Positions 41,268 through 48,911 of a DNA stretch of 64,000 bases are shown here, piece by piece. A program made the position numbers and the translations under genes. The notes under the pieces are model-generated. The model ran no database searches. It had not been told where the DNA came from and saw only the letters and a program-made list of their open reading frames with translations. The stretch is from Burkholderiales bacterium PBB6 (GTDB lineage Bacteria; Pseudomonadota; Gammaproteobacteria; Burkholderiales; Burkholderiaceae_C), in assembly GCA_002255925.1 (NCBI GenBank), contig NKIH01000005.1:248001-312000 (forward strand). Direction: 5' to 3'. Numbering within the stretch: position 1 is the first letter of the stretch; every line of letters starts with the position of its first letter.

Positions 41268-41699
41268 TCAAAAGTAGGTGTGCAAAAAAACGGCCGCCGG
41301 TACCGAGAGGCCAACAATCTTGTTCGTCGCCTGGCGATACAGCTTGAAGTGCAGTTCGGCCTCCGGGCTGTCGCCGCGCCCAGACAGACTCAAGGCCTTC
41401 AGCTCCACCCGACCCAGACGGCGTATCGCCCGCCCTCTGGATGCGATCGTGAGCGTCACTCTGGGTGTCTGCCGTTCAATGCCGGACCGTTTCGGGCAGG
41501 CTTCAACATGAACGACGACACCACGCGCCACCAGGCCCAGACCGCCTTCGTTTTCACTGTCGAACACGGCAATGTGGTCCCCGGGCCGCACGTGCTTGCC
41601 GCCATACATCGTCTTCTGCGCACCGAAGGTCCAGACATTGGCGGCGGCGTCCACTGCAGCGGCCTTGATGGCATACAGCAAGCTGCCCTCAGGTTCCAT
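41268..41699 (-). CDS. Conserved hypothetical protein, possible PUA/EVE-like fold
   Basis: 143 residues. VWTFGAQKTMYGGKHVRPGDHIAVFDSENEGGLGLVARGVV reads like the strand order of PUA-like (EVE) domains, where K-x-GD-x-hh..F..GxGhhA-G precedes a long middle region. No catalytic motif. ATG at 41699, five bases after the metallo-beta-lactamase stop (41705), so probably co-transcribed. Fold assignment is a guess. Confidence 0.65.
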   Translation of the reverse strand: MEPEGSLLYAIKAAAVDAAANVWTFGAQKTMYGGKHVRPGDHIAVFDSENEGGLGLVARGVVVHVEACPKRSGIERQTPRVTLTIASRGRAIRRLGRVELKALSLSGRGDSPEAELHFKLYRQATNKIVGLSVPAAVFLHTYF

Positions 41700-41704
41700 G
41701 GCCG

Positions 41705-42649
41705 TCACCTCCGTGGCGAACGCGCAGACGCGGCAGCCTCGGCCCGCTGCTTCGCCAGCTTGGCTTCGAAGTCTTCGCGGGCATCGGCCGCGTAGGCGCG
41801 GCACAGCGTCGGGTCGATCAAGGCTTCGGGCTCACCAGCGTCGCGCTTGGCCACACGCTCCCAGAAGTCGACCATGCCCGGATGCGGCGCCAGCGCGATG
41901 TCACAAGGCAAGCCCGCCACCTTGGCAAAACCCTTGTGGAAGTCCTGCACCACCGTCGGGTGCCGGGGATTGCCGACCAGCTTGAAATCAGGGGCAGACA
42001 GGCTGCCGACGAACACCAGGTTCAGGCAGCGCTGGCCCTCGCAAGAGCGCCAGGCCCAGGTGGTGTTGCCCTTGGTGTGGCCGGGTGTGGCGTGCGCCGT
42101 CATCACCAGATCACCCGAGCGCAGTTGATCACCGTCGGCCACGGCCCGGTCGACGCGCACCGGTGGAAACGGAAAGCGGTTGTTGTATTGCGGGTCTTCC
42201 TGCCCGCCGCGGGCCAGCAGCGGCGCATCGGCTGCACTCGCCACCAGGCGCGCGCCCGTGAGCTTCAGCAACTCGGTCAAGCCGCCCGCATGGTCACAGT
42301 GGGCATGCGAATTGACGATCCACTTGATGTCGCCCAGCTGGAACCCGAGCGTGCGGATGTTCTCCGCAATCAAGGACGCATGGCCGGGGATGCCGCCATC
42401 GATCAGCACATGGCCCGCGGGCGAGGTGATCAGAAACACACCCAAGCCCTTGGGGCCGACATGCCAGGTGTTGCCAAACACCCGGAACGGCCGCTGCGGC
42501 GCCACCCAGGATGGATCGTTCAAACACGTCGAAGCCACAGCGGCAGCAGGCGCGCTGCCCACCGATTCATGGGCCACGGCGGGGGCCGCGACAAGGCTCA
42601 AGGCGGATACCAAGCCAGCCAGGCCCGCAAGGGCCATCCAATTGATCAT
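41705..42649 (-). CDS. Metallo-beta-lactamase, subclass B3 type
   Basis: 314 residues from the ATG at 42649, with an N-terminal signal segment (LAGLVSALSLVAAPAVA). The zinc site has HAHCDH (H115, H117, D119, H120) followed by AGG, the third ligand in GHTKGNTTW, and HPGMVDF for the last His, so both metal positions match subclass B3 (L1, THIN-B). VLIDGGIPGHA is the conserved start of the fold. Substrate range unknown; some B3-like enzymes do not hydrolyse carbapenems. A hypothetical gene follows within six bases. Confidence 0.9.
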   Translation of the reverse strand: MINWMALAGLAGLVSALSLVAAPAVAHESVGSAPAAAVASTCLNDPSWVAPQRPFRVFGNTWHVGPKGLGVFLITSPAGHVLIDGGIPGHASLIAENIRTLGFQLGDIKWIVNSHAHCDHAGGLTELLKLTGARLVASAADAPLLARGGQEDPQYNNRFPFPPVRVDRAVADGDQLRSGDLVMTAHATPGHTKGNTTWAWRSCEGQRCLNLVFVGSLSAPDFKLVGNPRHPTVVQDFHKGFAKVAGLPCDIALAPHPGMVDFWERVAKRDAGEPEALIDPTLCRAYAADAREDFEAKLAKQRAEAAASARSPRR

Positions 42650-42726
42650 GAAACGCACGCCAGCCACCAACAACGAGGTGGACGAGTATCGCAAGGCGCG
42701 GCCGGTGCTTCGATGCGCCCGAAAAC

Positions 42727-43857
42727 TCAGGGCGCCGAAACCGTGATGGCCTTGCCCTTCACCGTCCAGCGCAGCGCATGGTGCGGACCGCCCGCCACCA
42801 GATTGCCAGCGCCCACGATCTGACCTTGATCGTTGATGCCGGTGGCGTAACTGTTGGTGCCGCCGGGGTAGTGGCCCAGTTGAATGACCTTGCCGCCGCG
42901 CCAAAGCACCGCGATGGTGAACACCCCAGGGCTGGGCGCCGGGGCAAAGCCCACCAAGTCACCCGCGTTGTTGATGCCGTTCACCTGATGGCCGTAGGCC
43001 GTTTTGCCGCCGCCCAAGGCCGGCAGCTTCTTCTTCACACCGTTGGTCCAGCTGACCGGGATGAAGCCCGGCAGGTAGCCCGCCATCAAACCGTTGTTGT
43101 TGATGTGGGTGGCCGCCCCGGGGCCGAGATCGGTGAACGTGCCGTTGCGCCAACTGAAGGCTTGGTACTGGTTGCCCACCAGCGCCTGCCCAACCACCAC
43201 GCCCGACGCATTGATGCCGCGCGCTTCGCTGAAGCGCTTGAACTCCGGCGCAGGCTCGCCGAGGAAGCCCAGGTCCACCAAGGAGCCGTCCGGCTGCCAC
43301 ACCACCGCGTGGATGTCGTCGTTTGCGTCTACTGACGAGCCGGCGATCTGCCCGGCGTCATTCACCGCCCAGGCCTTGCCAAAGCCAAAAGGCCCGAGCG
43401 CAGGCAAGGCGTAGCTTGTGCCCTGCGCATCCCACCGCACCGGCACCCAGTGCACCTTGGTGGCCTTGTAGTGGCCTACCACGTCACCGGCCAGGTTGAT
43501 GGACTGGATGTCCGGCAGGAAGCCAGCGCAGCAATGGCTGAATTCGCTGATCGCCAGGCCGTCCCACACCACCTGACGGTACTGGAAATCGACGGCACTG
43601 ATGGCGCGCCCCACCGTGCGACCGGCGTTGTTGATGGCGCTCGCGTCGGAGCCCAGGCCCACTGCCAGCTCCCCCATGTCCACCACCTTCACCTTGCCGG
43701 CGGCCTGCGCCCCCGCGATGTTCAGCGCTGACAAGCAAGCCAGCCCTGCCCACCGCCATCGGCTGGCCTGCTTCGACCGCTGACCTGCCCCGTGATCGTG
43801 TCGATTGGCTCGCATGCCGAAGGGCAAGTTGTTGCGCATCACGTCTTCTACGTCCAT
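42727..43857 (-). CDS. Secreted HAF-repeat protein
   Basis: 376 residues. Signal-like segment WAGLACLSALNIAGAQAA. The mature part repeats a ~45-residue unit with the kernel AxNxxGxxVGxA (AINNAGRTVG, INLAGDVVGH, VNDAGQIAGS, INASGVVVGQ, INNAGDLVGF, INDQGQIVGA), each followed by a strand with a Trp or Leu, as in HAF-repeat extracellular proteins. No enzymatic motif. GTG/ATG alternatives exist; the ATG at 43857 is used. Function unknown. Confidence 0.8.
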   Translation of the reverse strand: MDVEDVMRNNLPFGMRANRHDHGAGQRSKQASRWRWAGLACLSALNIAGAQAAGKVKVVDMGELAVGLGSDASAINNAGRTVGRAISAVDFQYRQVVWDGLAISEFSHCCAGFLPDIQSINLAGDVVGHYKATKVHWVPVRWDAQGTSYALPALGPFGFGKAWAVNDAGQIAGSSVDANDDIHAVVWQPDGSLVDLGFLGEPAPEFKRFSEARGINASGVVVGQALVGNQYQAFSWRNGTFTDLGPGAATHINNNGLMAGYLPGFIPVSWTNGVKKKLPALGGGKTAYGHQVNGINNAGDLVGFAPAPSPGVFTIAVLWRGGKVIQLGHYPGGTNSYATGINDQGQIVGAGNLVAGGPHHALRWTVKGKAITVSAP

Positions 43858-43961
43858 CGATGGTCTCCCGCTCTGTCTCGCTGCAGCCCGCCGAAGTTAT
43901 CCGGGGGCTGACTACGGACCAACCCCCAGAAACGCCGAGCACTCACCCCCGAGCGTGTTGA

Positions 43962-44026
43962 CAAACTGTGATCTGGCGCACAGTGCGGCCAAGCAACGGC
44001 TGCTACGGTTTGCTCATCACAGTTTG
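43962..44026. other. Spaced 11-bp inverted repeat in the HAF / DUF3562 divergent region
   Basis: CAAACTGTGAT (43962-43972) and ATCACAGTTTG (44016-44026) are perfect complements, 43 bases apart. The second arm ends 14 bases before the ATG at 44041 and the first overlaps a TTGACA at 43958-43963. Folding as RNA would occlude the 5'-UTR; as DNA they could be two half-sites. Confidence 0.45.
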
Positions 44027-44040
44027 ACGAGCACAGCACC

Positions 44041-44280
44041 ATGCCCAACCTGAATGACCAGCCCGCTGACCAGGCGCGCATCGTCGCGTCCCTGGCCTCC
44101 GAATGCCACGCCCCTGTCGCCGAAGTGGCGGCCTTGTACGAGCAGGAATGCTCGGCACTCGCCAGCTGGGCGCGCACCACGCAGTACCTGCACATCTTTG
44201 CCGCGCGCAAAGTCAGGGAGTTGCTGATGGGTCAGGGCCAGGAAGCCAGGGCCGACCTGGCCACACGCGTGGCGGCCTAG
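44041..44280 (+). CDS. Small DUF3562-like protein
   Basis: 79 residues, helical: LASECHAPVAEVAALYEQECSALASWARTTQYLHIFAARKVRELL. Conserved small proteins of this pattern (DUF3562) in Burkholderiales have no known function; a small helical DNA- or protein-binding role is possible. ATG follows the long inverted repeat. Next gene starts 82 bases later. Confidence 0.7.
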   Translation: MPNLNDQPADQARIVASLASECHAPVAEVAALYEQECSALASWARTTQYLHIFAARKVRELLMGQGQEARADLATRVAA

Positions 44281-44362
44281 CCAGCGGCGGTGACGCCGAC
44301 ACCAGCGCGTCACATTGATCCTCCAGACTCTCCGTCCCGCCATCAGGTTCGGAGCAGTTTGA

Positions 44363-46183
44363 TTGAAAGCCACCCTTGAGCATGTTGCAGAGGTGCGTGG
44401 GCTGATAGATGGCGGCGCGCTGCGGCCCCATTTCCAGCCCATCCTGACGCTGGCCGACGGCACGATCCATGGCCATGAAGCCCTGATTCGAACCCCGCCG
44501 GATGGCCGACTGAGCACCCCGGATGCGCTGTTCGCCCAGGCCAGGCTCGAAGGCATGTCGATGGAGCTGGAGCTGGAATGCCTGCGCCTGGCGCTGTCGG
44601 CCTGGTGCCGGCAACCCGGGCCGGGCCGGTTGTTCGTCAACCTCAGCGCCAGCACGCTGGTGCAGGTGCTCTCGCAACGCCAGCTCGGCCTGATCTTGCC
44701 GGCGGACGGCAACGGCACGCCGGGCGGGCTGGTGATCGAGCTCACCGAACACGAACACGTGGCCGACGTGGATGCGCTGGCCGTGGCGGTCGGCCGGCTG
44801 CGCCGCACCGGCGCGGTACTGGCGCTGGACGACTTTGGCGATGGCCGCTCCAGCCTGCGGCTGTGGTCAGAGTTGAAGCCCGAGATCGTCAAGATCGACA
44901 AGTACTTCACCCGCCAGATCGCACAGCACCCGGAGAAGGTGCAAACCATGCGCGCCCTGCGGCAGCTGGCGGAAACCTTCGGCTCCACGCTGGTGGCGGA
45001 GGGCATTGAAACCGAGGACGAAATGCGCCTCGTGCGGGACCTGGGCATCACCTGCGGCCAGGGCTGGCTGATAGGACGACCGCAGCCCCTGCCCGAGCAC
45101 CAGCCGGCCGCAGCTGCGCTTGCCGTGGTCAACAGCCGTGATCTGGCCGTCATCCCCGAGCGGCGCCGGCAGACGCAGCAGCGCGCGTCCACCTGGAGCC
45201 TGTTGATCGAAGCCGAGCCGGTCGAGCCCAGCCTGACCAACGAGCAGCTGTTCGAGCGCTTCGCCGCTGACGAATCGCTGGAATCGATGGCCGTGGTCGA
45301 CAAGGGCCGGCCGGTGGGCCTGCTGGGGCGCCAGAAATTCATGGACCGTTTCGCCAAGCCCTACTTCCGCGAGATCTACGGCCGCCAGCCCTGCATCACC
45401 TTCGCCAACCTGTCGCCCGGCATGGTGGATGTGCGAGCGGGTCTGGAGGAATTGACGGCCGTGCTGACGTCCGAGGACCAGCGCTACCTGTCGGATGGCT
45501 TCGTGATCACCGAGAACGGCCTGTACAAGGGCATCGGACGTGGGCATGACCTGGTGCGCGCCGTCACCGAATCGCGCATCGAGGCCGCGCGCCACGCCAA
45601 CCCGCTGACCTTGCTGCCCGGCAACATCCCGCTCACCCAGCACATCGCAAGGCTGCTGGAATCGGGCCGGGAGTTTGTGGCCAGCTACTGCGACCTGAAC
45701 CACTTCAAGCCCTTCAACGACATCTACGGCTACTGGCGCGGTGACGAGATGATCCAGCTGGCGGCGCGCTGCACCTCGCGCTTCGCCGATGCCCGCCGCG
45801 ACTTCGTCGGGCACGTGGGCGGTGATGACTTCGTGGTGCTGTTCCAGAGCGCCGACTGGGAAGCACGGTGCCAGTCCATCGTGGACGCCTTCAATGCCGA
45901 GGCCCGCCTGCTGTACGACACCGAAGCCCTGGCCGCCGGCGGGCTGCTGGCCGAAGACCGCTTCGGCACGCCGCGCTTCCACCCGCTGACCACCATGAGC
46001 ATCGGTGTGGTGCGGGTGCCTACCCACGATGAAGGTTATGGCCCCGAAGACGTGGCCGACGCCGCTGCGCAGGCCAAGCGCATCGCCAAGACCAAGGGGC
46101 TGGGCGTGCATGTGCTGACGGCGTCGCCAGACACCATCGGCACTGGCCGGCTGTTGCGGCAACGCACCCGGGCTGAGCCCTGA
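44363..46183 (+). CDS. EAL-CBS-GGDEF cyclic-di-GMP signalling protein
   Basis: 606 residues. Order is unusual: EAL first (HEALIR with E39, NLSAS, ELTEHEHVADV, LDDFGDGRSS, VKIDKYF, VAEGIET), then CBS-type domain(s) (about 285-410), and GGDEF last (HVGGDDFVVLF, 486-490). EAL ligands for metal and phosphate look complete, so phosphodiesterase activity is likely; GGDEF keeps GGDDF, so cyclase or GTP-sensing is possible. Cytoplasmic. Start is TTG at 44363, with GGAG eight bases upstream. Confidence 0.88.
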   Translation: MKATLEHVAEVRGLIDGGALRPHFQPILTLADGTIHGHEALIRTPPDGRLSTPDALFAQARLEGMSMELELECLRLALSAWCRQPGPGRLFVNLSASTLVQVLSQRQLGLILPADGNGTPGGLVIELTEHEHVADVDALAVAVGRLRRTGAVLALDDFGDGRSSLRLWSELKPEIVKIDKYFTRQIAQHPEKVQTMRALRQLAETFGSTLVAEGIETEDEMRLVRDLGITCGQGWLIGRPQPLPEHQPAAAALAVVNSRDLAVIPERRRQTQQRASTWSLLIEAEPVEPSLTNEQLFERFAADESLESMAVVDKGRPVGLLGRQKFMDRFAKPYFREIYGRQPCITFANLSPGMVDVRAGLEELTAVLTSEDQRYLSDGFVITENGLYKGIGRGHDLVRAVTESRIEAARHANPLTLLPGNIPLTQHIARLLESGREFVASYCDLNHFKPFNDIYGYWRGDEMIQLAARCTSRFADARRDFVGHVGGDDFVVLFQSADWEARCQSIVDAFNAEARLLYDTEALAAGGLLAEDRFGTPRFHPLTTMSIGVVRVPTHDEGYGPEDVADAAAQAKRIAKTKGLGVHVLTASPDTIGTGRLLRQRTRAEP

Positions 46184-46308
46184 ACCGCGCCATCACGACG
46201 ACGCAACCGCGCCGCGAACTCGCCTCGCCTCCAGCCATGCCCGAGGTGCTCGCTATCATGGCCTCCGCCCCTGTGCCGAGCACCTCCCTCACCCAGCACC
46301 CCAACGAC

Positions 46309-47328
46309 ATGGCCCCCCTCAATTACGGCTCGGACCCCCACGGCCTGATCTGCGGATTTCTGTTCACGCCCGATGCCCCGGGCCGCCCCATCTCGCTGGA
46401 CGAGGCGGTGGCATGGATCCGCCACGCTGACGCCGCAGAAACGCCCGTCTCGCCGGAATCATTCGTCTGGCTGCACTTCAACCTGAGCGACGCCTCGGCC
46501 CAGTCGTGGATGCGCTCGAACCTGGCGCTGGCGCCCGAGTTTTTCGAAGCCCTGCGCGAAGGCTCGCGCTCCACGCGCATCGAGGACGCCGGCGACCATC
46601 TGGTGGCGGTGGTCAACGATGTGGCCTACGAGTTTTCGTTCGAGCCATCGGAAATCGCCACGCTGTGGATGACGGTCACCGAACGCGTGGCGGTGAGCGC
46701 CCGCAGCCACCCGCTGAAGTCGATCGACCGTCTGCGCCAGGCCGTGCGCGAAGGCGGTCGCTTTGACTCGTCGCTCTCGCTGCTCATCCACCTGATGCAC
46801 GACCAGGGCGATGTGCTGGTGCGCATCGTGCGTGAAGCCACCGTGCAGGTCGACGCGGTGGAAGACACCCTCGAGCGCGGCCAACTGCAGCGCAAGCGGG
46901 CCGATCTGGGCAAGCTGCGGCGGGTGCTGGTGCGGCTTCAACGGCTGCTGGCGCCCGAGCCCGGCGCGCTGTTCCGCCTGCTGCGGCAGCCGCCGGCCTG
47001 GATCGCCGAGCGCGATCTGGACGAGCTGCGCCAGGGCACCGAGGAGTTTTCGCTGGTGCTGCGCGACCTGATGGCGCTGCAGGAACGCATCAAGCTGCTG
47101 CAGGAAGAAATCGCCGCGCAGGTGAGTGAACAAACCAACCGCAGCCTGTTCACCTTGACGGTCATCACCGTGCTCGGCCTGCCCATCAACATCTGCACCG
47201 GCCTGTTCGGCATGAATGTGGGCGGCATTCCGTTCAGTGAATCGCCCCACGGCTTCCTGATGATCTTCCTGCTGCTGATCATCTTCACCGGGCTGGCCGG
47301 CTGGCTGGCGTTCAGGCGCCGGGACTGA
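46309..47328 (+). CDS. CorA/ZntB-family divalent-metal transporter
   Basis: 339 residues from the ATG at 46309 (ATGs at 46237 and 46258 would add residues without conserved content). A large cytoplasmic domain, a long helix with many Leu/Arg repeats, and two C-terminal helices with the pore signature GMN (301-303), as in zinc/magnesium channels of the CorA superfamily. The N-terminus (GLICGFLF) and lengths match ZntB-type proteins. Metal choice not determined. Confidence 0.88.
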   Translation: MAPLNYGSDPHGLICGFLFTPDAPGRPISLDEAVAWIRHADAAETPVSPESFVWLHFNLSDASAQSWMRSNLALAPEFFEALREGSRSTRIEDAGDHLVAVVNDVAYEFSFEPSEIATLWMTVTERVAVSARSHPLKSIDRLRQAVREGGRFDSSLSLLIHLMHDQGDVLVRIVREATVQVDAVEDTLERGQLQRKRADLGKLRRVLVRLQRLLAPEPGALFRLLRQPPAWIAERDLDELRQGTEEFSLVLRDLMALQERIKLLQEEIAAQVSEQTNRSLFTLTVITVLGLPINICTGLFGMNVGGIPFSESPHGFLMIFLLLIIFTGLAGWLAFRRRD

Positions 47329-47349
47329 AGCGGCGCTGCGGCAGGAAGT

Positions 47350-48072
47350 TCAGCTACGACCCCGTGCGGCGATGCCCGCCGCAACAAACGCCGCCATCAC
47401 CGGCATCAGCGTGTTGACCACGCTGGCGCCGGCATCACCGCCCTGCAGTTGGCCCAGCGCCGCGGCAGTGGCCTCGAACGTGCTCAGCTGGTCTGGCCGG
47501 CGGGCCTTGCGCAGTGCGCGGTAGCACCCGGGCGGCGGCGCCAGCAAATTGCAACGCGGCAAGGCTTGCAGGGCCGGGTTGAGCTGCAGCATCTTCAGGC
47601 TCTTGCGCCAGGTGGCGTCCAGCACCACCAGTTGCCACTCCTCGGGGTGCGCCAAGGCGCCGGCTTGCGGCCCCTGTGTCGCCCAGGCCTCGTCAGGCAC
47701 GATCGGCGGTGCGGCAACGCCCACCACGGGCGGATACAGCAACAGGCTGCGCCGGCCCTCGGCCTGCAGCCAGCCCGCCAGCGCCTGAGGCTCAAACACC
47801 TCACCCACCTCCAGCTGGGCCCCAGCGCCCAGACACAGCTGCAGCAGGCGGGCGGTGCCCTTGGTCTCACCCACCTCCTTCGGGTGCTGCAGCAGCAACA
47901 CCCGAACCGGGCTGCGGGCGGGCTGCACCAGGCCGCAGACACACACCGGGCGAAGGCGCAGGCACATGGCGCAGCTCAGGCGGCGGCTGGCCCGGCTGGT
48001 GTTGATCGCCAAGCCGCTGGCCGCGTCTGTCGGCGGCAGCGCCGTCTCGGTCGTTGATGAATTTGGACACAT
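47350..48072 (-). CDS. DTW-domain tRNA-uridine aminocarboxypropyltransferase
   Basis: 240 residues. N-terminal zinc-type cysteines CAMCLRLRPVCVCG, then VLLLQHPKEVGETKGTARLL, and the family signature LDATWRKSLKML with DATW, followed by R-x-x-P-x-Q-L-S-T-F-E-A (RPDQLSTFEA). Members (TapT, DTWD) add acp groups from S-adenosylmethionine to a uridine in tRNA (acp3U47 in bacteria). Convergent with the transporter gene. Confidence 0.85.
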   Translation of the reverse strand: MCPNSSTTETALPPTDAASGLAINTSRASRRLSCAMCLRLRPVCVCGLVQPARSPVRVLLLQHPKEVGETKGTARLLQLCLGAGAQLEVGEVFEPQALAGWLQAEGRRSLLLYPPVVGVAAPPIVPDEAWATQGPQAGALAHPEEWQLVVLDATWRKSLKMLQLNPALQALPRCNLLAPPPGCYRALRKARRPDQLSTFEATAAALGQLQGGDAGASVVNTLMPVMAAFVAAGIAARGRS

Positions 48073-48126
48073 GGGGCGCGGATAATCGCACGCCTCACCC
48101 TGTGCCCAGCACCCGGAGCCTCTTTG

Positions 48127-48723
48127 ATGCCATTGCCCTATCTCGCCGTCTCGTCTGCCAACCTCACCCGTGCCTTGCTTGCCACCTCGCTGGCGCTGGC
48201 CCTGGGCGGCTGCAGCACCTGGGGCGGCGACAGCAAGAGCACCTCAGACAAGAAGGCCGCCGTCTACCTGAAAGAAGGCTTCGAGAACAACGAAACCTTC
48301 TCGCGCCTGTTCGACGCCCCGGTGGACGCCACCTGCGAGGCCGCCCGCCGCGCCCTGCTCAGCCAGGGCTATCTGCTCAGCACCGTGCGGCCAGATTTCG
48401 TGAACGGCAGCAAGAGCTTCCAGCCCGAGGGTGAAGTGCATGTGCAGATCACCTTCCATGTGGTGTGCACGCCCGAGGGCAAGGAAGGCCGCATCAGCAC
48501 CGCCTTCGTGAACGCCGTGCAAGACCGCTACGCGCTGAAGAAAAACGCCAACTCGGCCAGCGTGGGCCTGAGCGCCATCGGTTCGGTCTCGATCCCGCTG
48601 TCATCCACCGAAGACTCTCTCGTCAAGGTCGCCAGCGAAACCATCCCGGCCGGCCAGTTCTATGACCGGTTCTTCGCCCTCATGACCAAGCTCATGGGCG
48701 AGTCGGGCAACAGCACGAACTAA
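48127..48723 (+). CDS. DUF2242 outer-membrane lipoprotein
   Basis: 198 residues. Signal peptide with lipobox LGGC (LATSLALALGGCSTW). The remainder matches the DUF2242 family of Burkholderiales: AAVYLKEGFENNETFSRLFD, ACEAARRALLSQGYLLS-like stretch, and SVGLSAIGSVSIPLSSTEDSLVKV. Function unknown. ATG at 48127 is used. Divergent from the DTW gene. Confidence 0.87.
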   Translation: MPLPYLAVSSANLTRALLATSLALALGGCSTWGGDSKSTSDKKAAVYLKEGFENNETFSRLFDAPVDATCEAARRALLSQGYLLSTVRPDFVNGSKSFQPEGEVHVQITFHVVCTPEGKEGRISTAFVNAVQDRYALKKNANSASVGLSAIGSVSIPLSSTEDSLVKVASETIPAGQFYDRFFALMTKLMGESGNSTN

Positions 48724-48732
48724 ACAATCGTT

Positions 48733-48747
48733 TGTAGTCTGACTACA
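48733..48747. promoter_or_regulatory. Operator-like dyad upstream of the pullulanase gene
   Basis: TGTAGTC-T-GACTACA is a perfect 7-base dyad. About 85 bases on, TGTAGT..ACTAC appears again (near 48819-48838, with an eight-base spacer). Paired TGTAGT half-sites upstream of a starch-degradation gene fit a LacI-type sugar repressor. Confidence 0.5.
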
Positions 48748-48911
48748 CAACCGCCTCAAGACGAGATTTTTTACCTATGAAACGACCTGTTTCCTAGCGT
48801 AAGTACCAATTTAGAGATGTAGTTTTCTTTCACTACCATCGCGCCCAATTTGTAAGATGGGTACATGACCTGCCAATCCGGCCGGCGTCTGCCCACAACC
48901 AGGAGACGGGC

